DNA from: Bacillota bacterium
GTDB lineage: Bacteria; Bacillota_E; Sulfobacillia; Sulfobacillales; JAIMBI01
DNA length: 17,538 bases
Assembly (NCBI GenBank): GCA_021828405.1
Contig: JAKARZ010000039.1
Span: 1 to 17,538 of the forward strand
Direction: 5' to 3'
Shown here: positions 12,950 to 17,538 of the stretch, piece after piece
How the letters are laid out: the number at the start of each line of letters is the position of its first letter
Position numbering within the stretch: the stretch's first letter is position 1
Translations under genes and position numbers: made by a program
Notes under the pieces: model-generated
Databases searched by the model: none
Told to the model about the DNA's origin: nothing
Seen by the model: the letters and a program-made list of their open reading frames with translations, nothing else

Positions 12950-15442
12950 GTGCTTTGCGGGCGCTGTGGATTTGACAATACGAGTACGTCGACGTTCTGT
13001 CGTCAGTGCGGCAAACGGTTGCGCGGTGCATCCAAGGCCGGCCAGACCGCCCCACGGCCCCGGCGGCGCGTCAAATGGGGCCGGATGGTGCTTTTGGGCG
13101 CGGGAGCCGTAGTCGTACTGACCCTCGGCGTCGTCGGCAAGTCCGTGTTGGCCGCCTGGCGCACGATGCCCACGATCAGCAAGGTGATCAACGCGACCGC
13201 ACAAGACTCCATCGTCTATGATCGCTACGGTCAGCAGGTGGAGGTGTTGCACGGCCCCTCCAACCGGATGACGGTGGCGTCCTTGAATCAAGTGTCGACC
13301 CCCATGCAGAACGCCATCGTGGCCATCGAGGACCACAGCTTCTACACCAACCCCGGATTTGACCTGAAGTCCATGGCCCGGGCTGCGCTGGCCGACGTCC
13401 TCCACCGCGGAGGACTGCAGGGGGCCAGCACGATCACCGAACAGTTGGCCAAAACTTTGTACCTCAAGGACAACCAGAGCCTTACGTACAAGCTCCAGGA
13501 AGTTTTCCTGGGGCTGGAGCTCGCACGCATGTACTCCAAGCAGCAAATCCTGACCATGTATTTGAACAACGTATACTTTGGGGACGGCGCCACGGGGATT
13601 GCGGCCGCTGCCAACGCCTACTTCAATGAGAAGCCCTCCCAGCTCACGCTGGCGCAGGCCAGCGTGCTGGCGGGGCTGGTGCAGGCCCCGTCGCTGTACG
13701 ATCCCTACGTGAACCCTAAGCTGGCCAAGGCCCGCCAGTTACAGGTCCTTCTGGCCATGGAGACCTACCAGGGCTTGTCGCATCAGGCGGCGATGGCGGC
13801 GTACCACGCGCCGCTGGACCTCCAGCAAGGGACGCTCGCGCAGCAGGCCGCCGATCCGTATCCGTGGTACACGACGACGGTCATTTCGCTGCTGGAGGGG
13901 GCGCCCTACCACCTGACCTACCCCCAGATCACGCAGGGCGGCCTGCACATCTATACGGCGCTGGATCCGACGGTCTACAATATCTCGCAGAACGCGGTCA
14001 CGTACTGGATGAACCACAACTTCGGCCCCTCGACGAAAACAGTGCCCTTCCACCAGGCGGTCGCCATCGTGATGGATCCTCAAAACGGGTACGTGCTCTC
14101 CCTCATCGGCGGACGCGACCCGTCGCAGGCGACCGCCCTGGACGAAAATTACGCCTTTCAGGCTCACCGAAGCACCGGGTCCTCCATCAAACCCATCATG
14201 GAGTACACCCCGGCGCTCGCCAAGGGCCTCACCCAGATGACCGTGATGCAGGACATCCCGCAGTTTCGGCACAACGGTAACTGGTGGCCGCAGAACGACA
14301 ACCACCTGAACGTGGGATACATCACGCTGCGCGACGCCTTGGGCATTTCGGACAACAACATCGCGGTGCGCCTGCTGAACAAGATCGGCCTGAACTACGG
14401 CTTCAACTTTGCGAATCAGAAATTTGGGCTGACCTTGAATCCCGCGAACCTCACCGAATCCGGACTCGCCATGGCCATCGGCGGATTCTTGCACGGCCCC
14501 ACGCCGATGCAGATGACCGATGCCTACGACGCCATCGCCAACGGCGGCGTCCGCATGAAGCCGATCTTTATCACCAAGGTGACGAACCAGTACGGGGCGG
14601 TGCTGTTCCAGAACAAGCCCAGCGGCCAGCGCGAGTTCTCGCCGCAGGTGGCCTACATCATGACCCAGATGATGGAGCGCGTGTTTTACCCCGGTCCGCT
14701 GCCCGGCCTGTCCACCGACACCGGCATGGGCCAGTATACGACCGGCTACAATCTCTCGCCGGGCCGGCCGGCGGCTGGCAAGACGGGCACCAACAACGGA
14801 TACGCGGACGCCTGGTTCGACGGCTTCACGCCGCAGTTGCTCTCGGTGGTGTGGGAAGGGCGCCAAGCCGAGGAGCCCAACGTGCCCCAGTATCTCATCA
14901 ACGGGCAAGGCCCCGCCTATGGCGCGACCGCGGCCGGACCCATCTGGCGGCAGATCATCGAGCAGTCATCGGCGGCCCTCCACCTGCCGCCGGTCAATTT
15001 CACCCAGCCCAGCGGGATCGTCACCGTGCCCGATGTCAGCATCACCTCTGGTCTGCTGGCCGGGCCGTACACACCCCAGCATGACATTCAGAGCGCGGAC
15101 TTCATTGCCGGCACCCAGCCGACAACCATCGGGCACAGCCACGTGATGGAGCCCGTGTTGGCTTCTAACCCGAATCTACTGTGGCAACCCGGCTGCGGCC
15201 CGTCGGTGGACAAAGTCTTCCTCACCAAGGAGCCCAACTGGCGGGCCGGAATGCCGTTGCCGCTCGACCACATTCAATGGCCTCCCACGGCCATGTGCAC
15301 ACCCACCCGTGGCACCGGAACCGGGACGGGCAGCGGCACAGGCAACGGAACCGGCACACCCCCTGCCAATGGCACGGGGACCGGGACCGGCAACGGAACC
15401 GGTGCGCCGCCCGCCAACGGCACGGGCAACGGTATCGGGTAG
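12950..15442 (+). CDS. Class A penicillin-binding protein with N-terminal zinc ribbon and Gly/Thr tail
   Basis: Bifunctional peptidoglycan synthase of 830 residues. A cytoplasmic zinc ribbon comes first (C3-x2-C6 and C17-x2-C20), followed by a basic linker and a membrane helix at about 46-69. The GT51 glycosyltransferase domain has A-I-E-D-H-S-F-Y (125-132) with catalytic-type E127, and G-A-S-T-I-T-E-Q-L-A-K (158-168). The transpeptidase domain has S-S-I-K (nucleophile S411, K414), S-D-N (467-469) and K-T-G-T (611-614). The enzyme polymerises lipid II and cross-links stems outside the membrane. The tail from about 788 is a Gly/Thr/Asn repeat with two P-P-A-N units. The GTG start follows a good SD, GAGGTGAT, by five bases. 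The gene is on the opposite strand to rnc and smc and is likely a lineage-specific insertion there. The zinc ribbon on a PBP is unusual and could sense or bind a cytoplasmic partner. Confidence 0.94.
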   Translation: MLCGRCGFDNTSTSTFCRQCGKRLRGASKAGQTAPRPRRRVKWGRMVLLGAGAVVVLTLGVVGKSVLAAWRTMPTISKVINATAQDSIVYDRYGQQVEVLHGPSNRMTVASLNQVSTPMQNAIVAIEDHSFYTNPGFDLKSMARAALADVLHRGGLQGASTITEQLAKTLYLKDNQSLTYKLQEVFLGLELARMYSKQQILTMYLNNVYFGDGATGIAAAANAYFNEKPSQLTLAQASVLAGLVQAPSLYDPYVNPKLAKARQLQVLLAMETYQGLSHQAAMAAYHAPLDLQQGTLAQQAADPYPWYTTTVISLLEGAPYHLTYPQITQGGLHIYTALDPTVYNISQNAVTYWMNHNFGPSTKTVPFHQAVAIVMDPQNGYVLSLIGGRDPSQATALDENYAFQAHRSTGSSIKPIMEYTPALAKGLTQMTVMQDIPQFRHNGNWWPQNDNHLNVGYITLRDALGISDNNIAVRLLNKIGLNYGFNFANQKFGLTLNPANLTESGLAMAIGGFLHGPTPMQMTDAYDAIANGGVRMKPIFITKVTNQYGAVLFQNKPSGQREFSPQVAYIMTQMMERVFYPGPLPGLSTDTGMGQYTTGYNLSPGRPAAGKTGTNNGYADAWFDGFTPQLLSVVWEGRQAEEPNVPQYLINGQGPAYGATAAGPIWRQIIEQSSAALHLPPVNFTQPSGIVTVPDVSITSGLLAGPYTPQHDIQSADFIAGTQPTTIGHSHVMEPVLASNPNLLWQPGCGPSVDKVFLTKEPNWRAGMPLPLDHIQWPPTAMCTPTRGTGTGTGSGTGNGTGTPPANGTGTGTGNGTGAPPANGTGNGIG
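15310..15441 (+). repeat. Low-complexity repeat encoding the Gly/Thr tail of the PBP
   Basis: The 3' end of the PBP gene is built from repeats of GGCACCGG-like codons for Gly-Thr and Gly-Asn, with two copies of a larger unit ending in Pro-Pro-Ala-Asn. Such DNA can change length by slippage in steps of three or six bases without breaking the frame. The encoded tail is extracellular, flexible and hydrophilic. Confidence 0.85.
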
Positions 15443-15479
15443 CGCCGCGGGTTGCCTCCGGGGCGCTGAGGGGGCGCCG

Positions 15480-16145
15480 CTACCGCCCGCCCTTCTGGTC
15501 TAGGAGATCCCAGGCCGCTGCGGCGGCGGCCTGCTCGGCCTGCTTTTTGCTGTGCCCCTGCCCGCGGCCCCGTTCCTCGCCATCCCAGGCGACGACGACG
15601 GTAAATTCCTTGGCGTGCTCGGGCCCCCCCTCGGCCACCACGCAATAGCGTGGCACGTGGCCCACGCGAATCAGGAACTCGGCCAAACGGGTCTTGGAAT
15701 CGCGCGGCCGGGTTCCCGCTACCTCGAGTGCTGGCGCCAGCACCGCCAGCACCCCCGCGCTGGCTTCGGCAAGATTCGTCGACAGATAGGCCGCCCCCAC
15801 AACCGCCTCGAAGGCGTCGGCCAGAATTGAAGGCTTCTCGCGCCCCCCCGTCGCCCGCTCGCCACGCCCCAATCTGAGGTGGGCGCCTATGCCCAGCGTC
15901 CGCGCCGCCCGGGCCAGCGCCGACTCGCGCACGAGCGTGGCGCGCGCCTCGGACAACTGGCCCTCGTCCCAGTCCGGGTGCTGGCGAAACAGCCAGTCCG
16001 TCACCGCCAGTTGCACGACCGCGTCGCCCAAAAACTCAAGCCGCTCGTTGAACGACACGCCCTCACCCACTTCGTGCGCATACGACGAGTGCGTGAGGGC
16101 CGTCTCCAAGAGGCGGGCATCAGGAACCCACCGCGCCAGGTTCAT
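15480..16145 (-). CDS. rnc: Ribonuclease III
   Basis: Double-strand-specific endoribonuclease of 221 residues that processes rRNA precursors and SRP RNA in Firmicutes. The signature [11 protein letters not shown] is at residues 33-43 (E37 and D41 in catalytic positions). L-S-E-A-R-A-T-L-V lies at about 69-77, and the second metal-binding box I-L-A-D-A-F-E-A near 107-114. A double-stranded RNA-binding domain follows, with the K-E-F-T-V-V-V and [10 protein letters not shown] segments. The ATG at 16145 was chosen because ATGA overlaps the fabF stop by four bases, a typical coupling; an in-frame GTG at 16160 is possible. The gene converges with the PBP gene, leaving 37 bases of GC-rich sequence with short inverted repeats and no T tract. 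Confidence 0.95.
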   Translation of the reverse strand: MNLARWVPDARLLETALTHSSYAHEVGEGVSFNERLEFLGDAVVQLAVTDWLFRQHPDWDEGQLSEARATLVRESALARAARTLGIGAHLRLGRGERATGGREKPSILADAFEAVVGAAYLSTNLAEASAGVLAVLAPALEVAGTRPRDSKTRLAEFLIRVGHVPRYCVVAEGGPEHAKEFTVVVAWDGEERGRGQGHSKKQAEQAAAAAAWDLLDQKGGR

Positions 16146-17413
16146 GGCGCGGGCGGCCACGCGCCAAACGCCAGAGAGGCGTTGTGGCCTCCAAAGCCAA
16201 AGGCGTTGGACAGCGCCGCTCTGACCGCCGCCGGTCGCGGAACATTCGGGATGTAGTCCAGGTCACAAACCGGGTCGGGGTGCTCCAAGTTGGCGGTGGG
16301 CGGCAGCACTTGGTGGTGCAGGGCCAGCGCGGTGGCAATGGCCTCCACCGCGCCGGCTGCGCCAAACAGATGCCCGGTCACCGACTTGGTGGACGACACC
16401 GCGAGCTTATACGCGTGGTCGGCAAACACCCGCTTGATGGCCGCGGTCTCTGCAGCGTCCCCGAGCGGCGTCGACGTCCCGTGGGCGTTGATGTACCCGA
16501 CGGCCTCGGGCGCCAGTTGGGCGTCCCGCAGCGCGGCCTGCATGGCGGCCACGGCGCCGTCGCCGTTGGGATGCGGCTCGACCATGTGATACGCGTCAGA
16601 CGATCGGCCGTAGCCCACCAGCTCCGCGTAGATGTGCACGCCGCGGGCCTCGGCGTGGTCCAGCGCCTCCAGCACAAGCACGCCAGCGCCCTCGCCCATC
16701 ACGAAGCCGTCCCGCTCCGCATCGAAGGGGCGGGAGGCATGCTCGAAGTCGTCGTTGTTCGTCGACAGCGCCCGCATGCTGGAAAAGCCAGCCAGAGAAA
16801 TCGGCAAGATCACCGCCTCGGCGCCTCCCGCCAGCATCACGTCGGCATCGCCGTGCTGAATTGCTCTCATCGCGTCCCCCACGGCATGCCCCGATGAGGC
16901 GCACGCGGTGGTGACCGAGGTGTTGGGCCCCATCAGGCCAAAGCGAATCGCGGTTTGTCCCGCGAGCATGTTGCCAATCATCATGGGAATGAAGAATGGA
17001 CTGACGCGCCCGGGACCTCGTGACTCCAGGACGTGCAGCTGGTCCACCAGCGTCTGCATGCCCCCGATGCCCGTGCCCATGATCACCCCGCTCCGCCCGG
17101 GGTCGGGGCTGCGGAGCTCCGCATCAACCCACGCCAACTGGGCGGCGGCCACGCCCAGCTGCGTGAATCGGTCCATATGGCGGGCGTCCTTCCGATCCAG
17201 ATAGTCTGTGGGGTCGAACCCCGGGACGTCGGCCGCAAACCGCGTGGGATAGCCGCTCGCGTCAAAGTTCGTGATGGGGCGGACGCCACTGTGCGCCGCC
17301 AACAGCCCCGACCAGAAGTCGAGATGTCCCGTGCCGACCGGCGAAATGACGCCCAACCCCGTAATGACCACGCGTCGTCTCGGCGCCGCCACACTCTTGG
17401 GATCCACCTTCAT
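16142..17413 (-). CDS. fabF: 3-oxoacyl-[ACP] synthase II
   Basis: Condensing enzyme of 423 residues that elongates acyl-ACP with malonyl-ACP in type II fatty-acid synthesis. The nucleophile is C171 in T-T-A-C-A-S-S-G. The two histidines of the Cys-His-His triad are H311 in [11 protein letters not shown] and H348 in [12 protein letters not shown]. The glycine-rich end, N-A-F-G-F-G-G-H-N, is also present. Length is normal. The ATG is three bases after the acpP stop and has no clear SD between. A GTG seven codons later (V-A-A-P-R-R-R) has AAGGTGG upstream and is an alternative start. The order acpP-fabF-rnc is the usual Firmicutes one. Confidence 0.97.
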   Translation of the reverse strand: MKVDPKSVAAPRRRVVITGLGVISPVGTGHLDFWSGLLAAHSGVRPITNFDASGYPTRFAADVPGFDPTDYLDRKDARHMDRFTQLGVAAAQLAWVDAELRSPDPGRSGVIMGTGIGGMQTLVDQLHVLESRGPGRVSPFFIPMMIGNMLAGQTAIRFGLMGPNTSVTTACASSGHAVGDAMRAIQHGDADVMLAGGAEAVILPISLAGFSSMRALSTNNDDFEHASRPFDAERDGFVMGEGAGVLVLEALDHAEARGVHIYAELVGYGRSSDAYHMVEPHPNGDGAVAAMQAALRDAQLAPEAVGYINAHGTSTPLGDAAETAAIKRVFADHAYKLAVSSTKSVTGHLFGAAGAVEAIATALALHHQVLPPTANLEHPDPVCDLDYIPNVPRPAAVRAALSNAFGFGGHNASLAFGAWPPAP

Positions 17414-17416
17414 GGG

Positions 17417-17538
17417 TTAGGCGTGGTCCCGGATGTAGTCCACCGCGTCGGTGACGGTCGCGATCTTTTCGGCGTCTTCGTCCGGGATCTCCAGGCCAAA
17501 CTCTTCTTCCAGCGCCATCACCAGTTCCACGATGTCCA
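17417..17538 (-). CDS. acpP: Acyl carrier protein, 3' part only
   Basis: The last 40 codons of acpP, with the gene continuing beyond the right edge. The translation runs [20 protein letters not shown], followed by D-A-E-K-I-A-T-V and ending in D-Y-I-R-D-H-A. This is the acidic helix II-IV region of ACP. The phosphopantetheine serine of the D-S-L-D motif lies just outside the window. ACP carries growing acyl chains for FabF, encoded three bases downstream. Confidence 0.95.
   Translation of the reverse strand, partial: DIVELVMALEEEFGLEIPDEDAEKIATVTDAVDYIRDHA

Noticed and set aside
15443..15479. Bidirectional terminator between the converging PBP and rnc genes
   Set aside because: Short GC-rich inverted repeats are present, but there is no T tract on either strand, so an intrinsic terminator is not supported.
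1..17538. CRISPR arrays, tRNA, rRNA and the SRP RNA gene
   Set aside because: No spaced direct repeats and no cloverleaf, rRNA or SRP Alu/S-domain sequence were recognised on either strand.

Overview
The window carries the conserved Firmicutes cluster for fatty-acid synthesis, chromosome maintenance, SRP and ribosome genes, read mainly on the minus strand. From the right edge, in transcription order, it runs acpP (partial), fabF, rnc, [break], smc, ftsY, [break], a glycosyltransferase, ylxM, ffh, rpsP, rimM, trmD, rplS, lepB, rbgA (partial). This gene order, the high G+C, strong SD sequences and GTG/TTG starts suggest a high-GC Firmicute of the Sulfobacillus/Thermaerobacter/Symbiobacterium type. 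The taxonomic placement is inference. High G+C also produces many long antisense open frames, which are not annotated here.

Left part (1-5578, minus): rbgA', lepB, rplS, trmD, rimM, rpsP, ffh and ylxM are packed with overlaps or very short gaps. The KH-domain gene usually found between rpsP and rimM is absent, since the two genes are 1 nt apart. A promoter, TTGACA-N17-TAGTAT, lies just before ylxM. Upstream is a GT-B/GT4-like glycosyltransferase gene that is not part of the canonical cluster.

Regulatory block (5633-5849, minus): a near-perfect promoter (TTGACG-N17-TATAAT) starts a leader of about 235 nt. The leader contains a cyclic-di-AMP (ydaO/yuaA class) riboswitch aptamer followed by an intrinsic terminator and a competing antiterminator. 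The glycosyltransferase starts after this at a TTG with a good SD. Readthrough could place the SRP/ribosome genes partly under the same second-messenger switch.

Middle (about 5850-7753): no intact gene. A decayed group II intron lies on the plus strand, opposite to the host genes. Its reverse transcriptase is broken by at least three frame changes, two deletions and a stop, but domain V can still be folded.

Right part: ftsY and smc are coupled. Between smc and rnc, which are normally adjacent, two plus-strand genes intervene: a HTH protein with a LexA/S24-like domain lacking the catalytic Ser/Lys, and a class A penicillin-binding protein with an N-terminal cytoplasmic zinc ribbon and a Gly/Thr-rich tail. 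rnc overlaps fabF by ATGA, and acpP runs off the edge.

Together the window joins membrane-protein targeting and secretion (ffh, ftsY, lepB), ribosome maturation (rimM, trmD, rbgA, L19, S16), chromosome condensation (smc) and envelope synthesis (acpP, fabF, PBP, glycosyltransferase).
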